This document shows positions 8,981-15,963 of a stretch of 35,685 bases of DNA, piece by piece (position 1 is the stretch's first letter; each line of letters starts with the position of its first letter). A program made the translations under genes and the position numbers. The stretch is from JACVRX01 sp035697245 (GTDB lineage Bacteria; Actinomycetota; Actinomycetes; Jiangellales; Jiangellaceae), in NCBI GenBank assembly GCA_035697245.1, contig DASSDH010000027.1, forward strand, positions 1 to 35,685. Reading direction: 5' to 3'. The notes beneath the pieces are model-generated. The model worked only from the letters and a program-made list of their open reading frames with translations, did no database searches and was not told the DNA's origin.

Positions 8981-10398
8981 TCGGCGCCCATCCGATCCGG
9001 CACGTCCGTGCCGCGGAGGCGGCGTTGATGGCCAAGCTTCCTCCGGGTGCCTTGATGCAGCGGGCTGCAGCGGGCCTGGCCGCCCGCTGCGCGCTGTTGC
9101 TGGGCGGGCCCTACGGCGCTCGGGTCACCCTGCTCGTCGGCGCCGGGGACAACGGCGGTGACGCGTTGTTCGCCGGGGCTCGACTCGCGCGGCGGGGGGC
9201 CCGAGTGGATGCGATCCTGCTTCGACCGGAGCGGGCCCACCTGAACGGGCTCGCCGCCCTTCGAGGAGCCGGTGGGGCAGTGACGGACTGGCCGGTGCGT
9301 TCGGTTGCGGCCGCCGATCTCGTCATCGACGGGCTCCTCGGGATCGGCGGCTCTGGTGGCCTGCGCAACGATGCCGCCCAACTGGTCGGGCTGGCGGCCG
9401 AACGGGCCGGGCTGCTCGTCTCGGTGGACCTTCCCAGTGGTGTCGACGCCGACACCGGTGAGCTGCCCGGCGAGCACGTCGCCGCCGATGTCACCGTGAC
9501 GTTCGGAACGCGCAAGATCGCTCTGGTGGTGGATCCGGCGGCAGGAGCGGCCGGTCGGGTCGAGGACGTCGACATCGGCTTGACCCCCTATCTGCCCAAG
9601 CCGCCGGTCGAGGTGCTGGAACCGCCCGACGTGCGCGACCTTCTTCCCGTGCCGCCCCGCGACGCCGACAAGTACGCCCGTGGCGTCGTTGGCGTGGGCG
9701 CCGGTTCAGCCCAGTACTCGGGGGCTGCTGTGCTGTCGACCGGCGGCGCCGTGCGCGGCGGAGCCGGAATGGTCCGCTATGTCGGTCCGGACGATGTGGT
9801 TCGCGCGGTTCAGCGCCGCTGGCCCGAGGCGGTCGCGGGCGCTGGGCGGGTGCAGGCGTGGGTCATCGGGCCGGGCCTCGGCACCGACGCCGGCGGCGGG
9901 CGGATGCTGGGCAAGGCATTGTCCGACGGCGTTCCCGTTGTCGTCGACGCCGACGGCCTGCGCTTCCTGCCACCGCGGCTGGACGTGCCGGCTGTCCTGA
10001 CGCCGCACGCGGGCGAGTTGGCGCGCATGCTGGACACAAGCCGGGACGAGGTCGAAGCCCGCCGCCTACACCACGCCACCATGGCCGCCAGCCGATGGAA
10101 CGCCGTGGTCCTGCTCAAGGGTTCCACCACGCTCGTCGCCACCCCGGACGGCCGCGTCCGGGCCAACCCCACGGGCACGCCCGCGCTGGCTACGGCTGGA
10201 TCCGGCGACGTACTCGCCGGTCTCACCGGTGCGCTGCTCGGTGCCGGCCTCACTCCTCTCGACGCCGCCAGCGTGGCGGCATACGCCCACGGCGTCGCGG
10301 GCCAGCTGGCTACTCGATCGACACCGTACCCAAGCGCGACGACCGTCCTCGACGTCCTGCCGGACGCGCTGCACCAACTGGCCGACCGACCGGGCTGA
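8977..10398 (+). CDS. Bifunctional NAD(P)HX epimerase / ADP-dependent dehydratase
   Basis: Repairs hydrated NADH and NADPH. The N-terminal YjeF_N domain (about 1-210) epimerises R- and S-NAD(P)HX, and the C-terminal YjeF_C ribokinase-like domain (about 220-470) dehydrates S-NAD(P)HX at the cost of ADP. It is 473 aa. GAGDNGGDAL (55-64) is the epimerase nucleotide-binding motif, with DLPSGVDADTG later in that domain. The kinase-like domain shows TPHAGEL, LKGSTTLV and GSGDVLAG. The GTG start overlaps the acpS stop by 4 nt (GTGA). It corresponds to the genes often called nnrD or nnr in E. coli. The alr promoter begins at its very end. Confidence 0.92.
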   Translation: MIGAHPIRHVRAAEAALMAKLPPGALMQRAAAGLAARCALLLGGPYGARVTLLVGAGDNGGDALFAGARLARRGARVDAILLRPERAHLNGLAALRGAGGAVTDWPVRSVAAADLVIDGLLGIGGSGGLRNDAAQLVGLAAERAGLLVSVDLPSGVDADTGELPGEHVAADVTVTFGTRKIALVVDPAAGAAGRVEDVDIGLTPYLPKPPVEVLEPPDVRDLLPVPPRDADKYARGVVGVGAGSAQYSGAAVLSTGGAVRGGAGMVRYVGPDDVVRAVQRRWPEAVAGAGRVQAWVIGPGLGTDAGGGRMLGKALSDGVPVVVDADGLRFLPPRLDVPAVLTPHAGELARMLDTSRDEVEARRLHHATMAASRWNAVVLLKGSTTLVATPDGRVRANPTGTPALATAGSGDVLAGLTGALLGAGLTPLDAASVAAYAHGVAGQLATRSTPYPSATTVLDVLPDALHQLADRPG

Positions 10399-10404
10399 CA
10401 GAAT
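10399..10404 (+). promoter_or_regulatory. -10 box of alr (leaderless type)
   Basis: CAGAAT followed by 6 nt and the ATG at 10411. It overlaps the last base of the preceding gene's spacer. No convincing -35 was seen. Confidence 0.35.
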
Positions 10405-10410
10405 CGGTCC

Positions 10411-11577
10411 ATGAAGACGCCGGTCCCGCACGCCGAGGTGCGCGTCGACCTCACCGCGGTGCGCGACAACGTGGCCGAGCTACGTCGGCGCGCAGCCGAC
10501 GCCGAGGTGTTGGCCGTGGTGAAGGCAGATGGCTATGGCCATGGTCTGGTCCCCTCGGCGCGGGCGGCGCTGGCCGGTGGCGCCAGCTGGCTCGGTACAG
10601 CCGTGCTGGCAGAGGCGCTCCAGCTGCGCGCCGCAGGCGTTCCGGGCCGGATCCTGGCCTGGCTGGCGGCACCGGGCGAGCGCTGGGGCGACGCAATCGC
10701 TGCCGACGTCGACGTGTCCGCGGCTGCCGTCTGGGCTGTCGACGAAATTGCCGCAGCGGCGCGGGAGCTCGGCCGGCCGGCCCGCCTGCACCTCAAAGTC
10801 GACTCCGGACTGGGCCGCTCCGGCGCGACGGTGCCCGACTGGCCCGGCCTGGTCGACACGGCGCTCAAAGCCGAGGCCGAGGGGGTCGTCGAGGTCGTCG
10901 GGCTGTGGTCGCACTTCGCAATCGCCGATGCCCCGGCCCACCCCACTGTTGCGCGCCAGCACGCCGTGTTCCAGGACGCCGTCGCATTCGCGGAGGCACG
11001 GGGCGTCTCGCCCGAGGTGCGTCATCTCGCAAACTCGGCTGCCACACTGACCCTGCCCCAGACGCACTTCGACCTGGTCCGACCCGGCCTGGCCGTTTAC
11101 GGGCTTTCACCGGTGCCCGACCAGGCGAGCTCGGCCGAGCTCGGCCTCCGTCCGGCGATGTCGGCGAGAGCGCAGCTGTCGTTGGTCAAGCGCGTGGACG
11201 CCGGTCAGGGGGTCTCCTACGGCCACGCCTACGTCACGGAACGGATGACCAGCCTCGGACTGGTGCCCCTCGGGTACGCCGACGGTGTTCCGCGGCATGC
11301 TTCGTCCGGCGAGGGCAGGCGAGGTGCACCAGTGTTGGCGGCCGGCCGGGTGCGTCCGGTCGCCGGCCGGGTGTGCATGGATCAGTTCGTTGTAGACCTC
11401 GGCGAGGACGCCGCGCATGCCGGCGACCAGGTCGTCCTCTTCGGCGACGGTGCCGCCGGAGAGCCGACGGCACAGGATTGGGCCGATGCCTGCGGCACGA
11501 TCTCGTACGAGATCGTCACCCGGTTCGGCCCGCGCCTTCCGCGTGCGTATGTCGGCGCGGAGGAGTTCGGCGGGTGA
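10411..11577 (+). CDS. alr: Alanine racemase
   Basis: PLP-dependent racemase converting L-alanine to D-alanine for peptidoglycan cross-links. It is 388 aa. The N-terminal TIM barrel carries the PLP lysine in VVKADGYGHG (K38). The C-terminal beta domain supplies the second catalytic base in GVSYGH (Y270). The family segment RPGLAVYG is also present, as is the GRVCMDQ segment. The ATG at 10411 lies 12 bp after the nnr stop with a -10 box 6 nt upstream, so the gene may be read both from the upstream operon and from its own start. Its TGA overlaps the GTG of the following hydrolase (GTGA). Confidence 0.96.
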   Translation: MKTPVPHAEVRVDLTAVRDNVAELRRRAADAEVLAVVKADGYGHGLVPSARAALAGGASWLGTAVLAEALQLRAAGVPGRILAWLAAPGERWGDAIAADVDVSAAAVWAVDEIAAAARELGRPARLHLKVDSGLGRSGATVPDWPGLVDTALKAEAEGVVEVVGLWSHFAIADAPAHPTVARQHAVFQDAVAFAEARGVSPEVRHLANSAATLTLPQTHFDLVRPGLAVYGLSPVPDQASSAELGLRPAMSARAQLSLVKRVDAGQGVSYGHAYVTERMTSLGLVPLGYADGVPRHASSGEGRRGAPVLAAGRVRPVAGRVCMDQFVVDLGEDAAHAGDQVVLFGDGAAGEPTAQDWADACGTISYEIVTRFGPRLPRAYVGAEEFGG

Positions 11578-12671
11578 GCCGACTGCTCTCGGCCGGCCGG
11601 GCCGCCGGTACGGTCGGCGCCGCGCTGGGCGTTGCGGCGGTCGGCGCCGCCGTTGGGTTCGCGGCCGAGCGATACGTCGTCGGCCGATCCCTCCGGCGCG
11701 ACGATCCGTATGCCGACGAGAGACTTGGGTCGCTTCGCGGTGTCCCGAGAACGGTGGAGACCGCCGACGGAGTCTTGCTCCACGTCGAGGTCGACGGAGA
11801 CACGAACACCTCACCGCTGACGGTGGTGTTCACGCACGGCTACGCGCTGAACCAGGACAGCTGGCACTTCCAGCGCCGCGATCTCGCGGGCCTAGCCCGC
11901 CTGGTTTTCTGGGACCAGCGCTCGCACGGGCGTTCGGGTCGCGCTCCGGAAGGCAGCGTGACGTTCGAGCGGCTGGCGCGGGACCTCGGCGAGGTGATCG
12001 ACCAGACAGTGCCTGACGGTCCGCTCGTGCTCGTCGGTCATTCCATGGGGGGCATGACGGTCCTCGCCCTGGCCGCTACGCGACCGGACCTGTTCCGTGA
12101 CCGCGTCGCCGGGGTGGCGCTGATATCGACGAGCGCTCACCTCGGCCGGGTCTCGCTCGGCCTGCCGGGCCCGTTGGGCCGGCTCACCCACCGGGCAGCT
12201 CCCGGCGTGGTGGCCGCGCTGGCGCGTCGCCCGGAACTGGTCGAGCGCAGCAGACGGGCCGGCAGCGACCTCGGTTACGTCCTCACCCGCCGTTACTCCT
12301 TCGTGACGGGCGGCTCGCCCTCGCTGGTTGAGTTCACGGCATCGATGAACGCCTCGACACCGATCGAGGTGATCGCGGAGTTCCTGTCGGTGTTCGGCGA
12401 CCACGACGATCGCGCAGCGCTGAGGACTATCGGCGACCTGCCCGTGCTCGTCATCGGGGCCGTCGGAGACCTGCTGACACCGGTCGAGCACAGCCGGGAG
12501 TTGGCTGATCGGCTGCCGGGAGCGTCGTACGTCGAGGTCGCCGACGCCGGCCACATGGTGATTCTCGAGCGGCATGAAGTCGTGACCGCGCGCCTCGCCG
12601 CACTGCTGGACCGCGTCGAGGCCGACCTGCCCAAACGACGCGGGACACGCCGGTGGTGGCGGAAGCGATGA
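11574..12671 (+). CDS. Membrane-anchored alpha/beta hydrolase
   Basis: Predicted serine hydrolase or esterase of unknown substrate. It is 365 aa from the GTG that overlaps the alr stop. Residues about 10-31 are a small-residue-rich hydrophobic stretch, probably an N-terminal membrane anchor or uncleaved signal. The alpha/beta-hydrolase core follows, with the oxyanion segment FTHGY, the nucleophile elbow GHSMGG (S157), D299 in GAVGDLLTP and H327 in DAGHM, a complete triad. A basic C-terminus (KRRGTRRWWRKR) could also touch the membrane. It sits between alr and tsaE with 4-nt overlaps on both sides, an order recurrent in actinobacteria. A cell-envelope role is plausible but unproven. The frame is open about 1.7 kb upstream, but only as a shadow of nnr and alr. 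Confidence 0.88.
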   Translation: MSRLLSAGRAAGTVGAALGVAAVGAAVGFAAERYVVGRSLRRDDPYADERLGSLRGVPRTVETADGVLLHVEVDGDTNTSPLTVVFTHGYALNQDSWHFQRRDLAGLARLVFWDQRSHGRSGRAPEGSVTFERLARDLGEVIDQTVPDGPLVLVGHSMGGMTVLALAATRPDLFRDRVAGVALISTSAHLGRVSLGLPGPLGRLTHRAAPGVVAALARRPELVERSRRAGSDLGYVLTRRYSFVTGGSPSLVEFTASMNASTPIEVIAEFLSVFGDHDDRAALRTIGDLPVLVIGAVGDLLTPVEHSRELADRLPGASYVEVADAGHMVILERHEVVTARLAALLDRVEADLPKRRGTRRWWRKR

Positions 12672-13177
12672 TCCGGGAGGCCAGGCTGGAAGTCCCCGAT
12701 GCGAACTCGATGCGCACCTTGGGTAAGCGCATCGCCTCCGTGCTGCGGGCAGGCGATCTGGTCTTGCTGGGTGGAGAGCTTGGTGCTGGAAAAACCACCT
12801 TCGCGCAAGGTGTCGGAGCGGGTCTGGGCGTGCGCGGACCGGTGACGTCTCCAACGTTCGTGATCGCGCGCGTCCACCCGTCGCTGTCGGGTGGACCGCC
12901 ACTGGTGCACGTCGACGCCTACCGCCTGGGCGGCTGGGACGAGCTCGAGGACCTCGACCTGGAAGCGACGCTGGACCAGGCCGTCACCGTCGTCGAATGG
13001 GGCGAGGGACTGGCCGAGGGGCTCGGGCCCGACCGGCTCGAGGTCCATATTCATCGCACCGAGGGCGCCGACTCCGGCGAGATCCGCGAGGTGCGGATCA
13101 CACCGGCTGGTAACAGGTGGGACGGCGTGAACCTCCAGCGGTCCGCTGGGTCGCCGGAATCGAGGGTCCGAGCCTGA
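12668..13177 (+). CDS. tsaE: tRNA t6A biosynthesis ATPase TsaE
   Basis: ATPase that works with TsaB and TsaD to make N6-threonylcarbamoyladenosine at position 37 of ANN-decoding tRNAs. It is 169 aa. The Walker A motif GELGAGKTT is at 36-44, followed by the family segments SPTFV, HVDAYRL and VVEWGEG. The start ATG 12668 overlaps the hydrolase stop (ATGA); an in-frame GTG at 12653 is a weaker choice. The C-terminal 25 residues are low-complexity. tsaB follows after 23 bp. Confidence 0.93.
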   Translation: MIREARLEVPDANSMRTLGKRIASVLRAGDLVLLGGELGAGKTTFAQGVGAGLGVRGPVTSPTFVIARVHPSLSGGPPLVHVDAYRLGGWDELEDLDLEATLDQAVTVVEWGEGLAEGLGPDRLEVHIHRTEGADSGEIREVRITPAGNRWDGVNLQRSAGSPESRVRA

Positions 13178-13188
13178 CCCTCACCCCT

Positions 13189-13194
13189 TACCCT
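13189..13194 (+). promoter_or_regulatory. -10 box of tsaB (leaderless type)
   Basis: TACCCT with a 6-nt gap to GTG 13201. The gap and box match those of several other genes here, supporting an internal leaderless promoter inside the tsa cluster. Confidence 0.4.
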
Positions 13195-13200
13195 GGGCGC

Positions 13201-13833
13201 GTGCTGCTTGCGCTGGACACATCGACGCCGGCAGTGACGGTAGCGGTACACGACGGCAATCGCATCGTCGCCGAGTCGACGATCGTCGACGCTCGACGGC
13301 ACACCGAGCTGACCGGGCCCGCGATCGTCGAGGTGCTGAGTTCCGCCGGTATTGATCGCCGCGAGCTGACGGAGATCGCGGTCGGGGTCGGTCCGGGACC
13401 ATTCACCGGGTTGCGGATCGGCCTGGTCACCGCGCGCATGCTCGGCCACGTCCTCGGCATTCCTGTCCACGGCGTGTGCAGTCTCGACGTGGTGGCGCAC
13501 GGTGTTGCGATCCCCGGGCCGTTCGTCGTGGCGACTGATGCCCGCCGGAAGGAGGTCTACTGGGCGGCGTATGACCAGCCCGGCCGCCGCAGCGCAGGGC
13601 CGGACGTCGCCGCTCCGGTTTCCGTCGCAACCGATCTGCCGACCGCTGGCGCGGGTCCGCGGCTCTACCCGGAAGCCTTCCCCAACCCGGTCGCACCACA
13701 GTTTCCGAACGCCAGGGACTTGGCGGTGGCGGTCGCCGATGACGACGTGCTGATCCTGCCGCCTCAGCCGATCTACCTTCGGCGACCCGATGCGCGGCCG
13801 CCGGCAGGGCGCAAGCCGGTTCTGTCCCGGTGA
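13201..13833 (+). CDS. tsaB: tRNA t6A biosynthesis protein TsaB
   Basis: Non-catalytic partner that dimerises with TsaD in the t6A threonylcarbamoyl transferase complex. It is 210 aa with an actin-like ASKHA fold. The beginning LLALDTSTPAVTVAV and the GVGPGPFTGLRIG segment are diagnostic of TsaB. The start GTG 13201 gives the correct N-terminus, and a -10 box TACCCT lies 6 nt before it. The open frame upstream overlaps tsaE and is not conserved. The stop overlaps the rimI start (GTGA). Confidence 0.93.
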   Translation: MLLALDTSTPAVTVAVHDGNRIVAESTIVDARRHTELTGPAIVEVLSSAGIDRRELTEIAVGVGPGPFTGLRIGLVTARMLGHVLGIPVHGVCSLDVVAHGVAIPGPFVVATDARRKEVYWAAYDQPGRRSAGPDVAAPVSVATDLPTAGAGPRLYPEAFPNPVAPQFPNARDLAVAVADDDVLILPPQPIYLRRPDARPPAGRKPVLSR

Positions 13834-14294
13834 CGGTGCGGCTGCGCCCGATGCGCTCGACCGATGTCGACGCGCTCGTCACGTTGGCACAGGTGCTCTT
13901 TTCCGGCGATCCGCCCTGGTCAGCAGAGCATTTTGAATCCGAGCTCGCCGGCGTTCCGGAGACGCGTTGGTACGTCATCGCAGAGGTGGACGGTGATGTC
14001 GCCGGCTACGCCGGGCTGATGTCCGCTGCTGACACCGCCGACGTGCAGACCCTGGCCGTGGCGCCGGCCTACCAACGGCGCGGCATCGGGACCACGTTGC
14101 TCACGGCGGTCATTGACGAGGCGACCCGACGCCGGGTCGGCGCATTGTTGTTGGAGGTCCGTTCAGACAACGACCCGGCCCTCGCCCTCTACCGCCGACA
14201 CGGCTTCGAGCGGATTTCTCGTCGGGGCGGCTACTACGACGGGGGGAAAGTCGACGCTCTCGTACTGCGCCGAGTCCTGACAGCGGACGCCTGA
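13830..14294 (+). CDS. rimI: Ribosomal-protein-alanine N-acetyltransferase (GNAT)
   Basis: GNAT-family acetyltransferase, by position and sequence RimI, which acetylates the N-terminal alanine of ribosomal protein S18 in E. coli. It is 154 aa. The acetyl-CoA loop QRRGIG follows VQTLAVAPAY. The later LLEVRSDNDPALALYRRHGF is the standard GNAT motif B, and RRGGYY matches RimI-type proteins. The GTG start overlaps the tsaB stop by 4 nt. The tsaB-rimI-tsaD order is widely conserved, which supports the call over a generic GNAT. Confidence 0.88.
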   Translation: MTVRLRPMRSTDVDALVTLAQVLFSGDPPWSAEHFESELAGVPETRWYVIAEVDGDVAGYAGLMSAADTADVQTLAVAPAYQRRGIGTTLLTAVIDEATRRRVGALLLEVRSDNDPALALYRRHGFERISRRGGYYDGGKVDALVLRRVLTADA

Positions 14295-14341
14295 CCGTGC
14301 TCGGCCAGAGGACGGGCGGACAACGTGACAGCATCGGCATC

Positions 14342-15391
14342 GTGTTGGCCGACCAGCCCTTGGTGCTCGGGATCGAGACGTCGTGCGACGAGACGGGCGT
14401 CGGACTGGTGCGGGGCCGCGAGCTACTGGCCGACGCCGTCGCGAGTTCGGTTGACGAGCACGCCCGGTTCGGCGGAGTAGTGCCCGAAGTGGCGAGCCGG
14501 GCCCATCTCGAGGCCATCGTCCCGACGGTCGAGAGGGCGTGTAGGGAAGCCCGCATTCAGCTTCGCGACGTGGATGCCGTCGCGGTCACCAGCGGGCCAG
14601 GGTTGGCGGGCGCGCTGATGGTGGGGGTGTCGGCGGCGAAGGCGGTCGCCGTAGGCCTCGGTAAACCGCTCTACGGGGTCAACCACCTGGCTGCACACGT
14701 CGCCGTCGACCAGCTGGAGCACGGACCGCTGGCGGAGCCGACCGTCGCGTTGCTGGTTTCGGGCGGTCATTCGTCGTTGCTGATGGTCCAGGACGTCGCC
14801 GGGGACGTCGAACCACTTGGGGCGACGATCGACGACGCCGCCGGGGAGGCATTCGACAAGGTGGCACGGCTGCTGGGGATGCCATTTCCCGGCGGCCCTC
14901 CCATCGATCGGGCAGCCCGGGACGGCAACCAGTCGGCAATGGATTTCCCTCGCGGCCTGACCGGGCCCCGGGACATGCAGCGGCACCGGTTCGATTTCTC
15001 CTTCTCCGGCCTGAAAACTGCCGTGGCCCGGTGGGTAGAGGCGCGCCAGCTCGCCGGTGAGCCGGTGCCCATCGAAGACGTGGCGGCGGCCTTCCAGGAG
15101 GCGGTCGCCGATGTCCTCACCCGCAAGGCCGTGCTGGCGTGCCGCGAGTTCGGGGTGGGTGTCTTGCTGATCGGTGGTGGCGTGGCGGCGAACTCGCGGC
15201 TCCGCGCGCTCGCTGCCGAAAGATGTATGGCCGCCGGCGTTTCCCTGCGGGTGCCGCGGCCGGGCCTTTGCACCGACAACGGGGCAATGGTGGCCGCGCT
15301 GGGCGCCGAGATCGTGGCGCGCGGTCGACCACCGAGCCCGCTCTCCCTCGCCGCGGACTCGTCGATGCCGGTCACCGACGTGTTGGCGTGA
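14342..15391 (+). CDS. tsaD: tRNA N6-adenosine threonylcarbamoyltransferase
   Basis: Catalytic subunit that transfers the threonylcarbamoyl group to A37 of tRNA. It is 349 aa from GTG 14342, which gives the usual LVLGIETSCDETG beginning. A -10-like CAGCAT lies 7 nt upstream. An alternative GTG at 14297, just after rimI, would add 15 residues. The metal-binding pair is H115/H119 in NHLAAH. The ASKHA segments LVSGGHSSL and GPPIDR and the C-terminal GGGVAANSRLR and CTDNGAM are all present. It ends 41 bp before the first CIRCE box of groES. Confidence 0.95.
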   Translation: MLADQPLVLGIETSCDETGVGLVRGRELLADAVASSVDEHARFGGVVPEVASRAHLEAIVPTVERACREARIQLRDVDAVAVTSGPGLAGALMVGVSAAKAVAVGLGKPLYGVNHLAAHVAVDQLEHGPLAEPTVALLVSGGHSSLLMVQDVAGDVEPLGATIDDAAGEAFDKVARLLGMPFPGGPPIDRAARDGNQSAMDFPRGLTGPRDMQRHRFDFSFSGLKTAVARWVEARQLAGEPVPIEDVAAAFQEAVADVLTRKAVLACREFGVGVLLIGGGVAANSRLRALAAERCMAAGVSLRVPRPGLCTDNGAMVAALGAEIVARGRPPSPLSLAADSSMPVTDVLA

Positions 15392-15432
15392 CGGCCCTCG
15401 CCGGTTCGCTCGTCCGCGCCGACAGAGGCTTG

Positions 15433-15459
15433 CTGGCACTCTGCCTCGGTGAGTGCTAA
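15433..15459 (+). promoter_or_regulatory. CIRCE operator 1 (HrcA site) of groESL
   Basis: CTGGCACTC, 9 nt, GAGTGCTAA. The right half is a perfect match to the CIRCE consensus TTAGCACTC-N9-GAGTGCTAA, and the left half differs at two positions. It should bind the heat-shock repressor HrcA. Confidence 0.88.
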
Positions 15460-15466
15460 GTTCGGA

Positions 15467-15493
15467 TTGGCACACTCCTCGCGAGAGTGCCAA
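15467..15493 (+). promoter_or_regulatory. CIRCE operator 2 (HrcA site) of groESL
   Basis: TTGGCACAC, 9 nt, GAGTGCCAA. The half sites are complementary at 8 of 9 positions and match the CIRCE pattern. Its centre is 34 bp from that of CIRCE 1, so two HrcA dimers could sit on nearly the same face of the helix. Confidence 0.75.
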
Positions 15494-15581
15494 CCTGGCC
15501 CGGCTCACCGGCACCCGCGACGACGGTGGTCAGGCCACGCCAAGCGAACCCGTGACATCCCGCGAAGGGGGAGGTCAGCAA

Positions 15582-15869
15582 GTGATCAAGCCGCTCGAAG
15601 ACCGGATCGTGGTCAAGCCGCTGGACGCGGAGCAGACCACGGCGTCCGGTCTCGTCATCCCGGACACCGCCAAGGAGAAGCCGCAGGAGGGCGAGGTCCT
15701 CGCTGTCGGCCAAGGCAGGTGGGACGACGATGGCGAGAAGCGCATCCCGCTCGATGTCGCCGTCGGTGACAAGGTTCTCTACTCCAAGTACGGCGGTACC
15801 GAGGTCAAGTACGACGGGGAGGATCTGCTCATTCTCTCCGCGCGTGACGTGCTCGCCGTCATCTCCTAG
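15582..15869 (+). CDS. groES: Co-chaperonin GroES
   Basis: Heptameric lid of the GroEL folding chamber. It is 95 aa, the normal length. The start VIKPLEDRIVVKPL, the mobile loop TTASGLVIPDTAKEKPQEG and the end YSKYGGTEVK...LILSARDVLAVI are GroES hallmarks. The GTG at 15582 follows a very strong Shine-Dalgarno (AGGGGGAGG, about 8 nt upstream). The leader contains two CIRCE boxes, so expression is expected to be repressed by HrcA and induced by heat or misfolding. groEL follows after a 94-nt spacer that holds a strong hairpin. Confidence 0.97.
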   Translation: MIKPLEDRIVVKPLDAEQTTASGLVIPDTAKEKPQEGEVLAVGQGRWDDDGEKRIPLDVAVGDKVLYSKYGGTEVKYDGEDLLILSARDVLAVIS

Positions 15870-15893
15870 TAACCCGCTGACAGTGACAGCCGG

Positions 15894-15934
15894 CGCCCCG
15901 GCGCGGTTCCGTTAGCCGGAGCCGCCTCGGGGCG
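15894..15934 (+). ncRNA. Intercistronic RNA hairpin between groES and groEL
   Basis: An outer stem CGCCCCG/CGGGGCG (15894-15900 with 15928-15934) and an inner 9-bp stem (15903-15911 with 15917-15925, one G-U pair) are separated by a 2x2 internal loop and capped by TTAGC. The structure is perfectly centred. It could stabilise or separate the two cistrons after cleavage, or attenuate readthrough. This is a cis structure, not a separate RNA gene. Confidence 0.6.
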
Positions 15935-15963
15935 TCCGCCGTTTTCGAAGGGATTTCCTAAAC

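Noticed and set aside
9858..11573. Long N-terminal extension of the alpha/beta hydrolase frame
   Set aside because: The extension overlaps nnr and alr entirely, is Arg/Gly low-complexity, and the GTG at 11574 overlapping the alr stop gives a normal hydrolase length.
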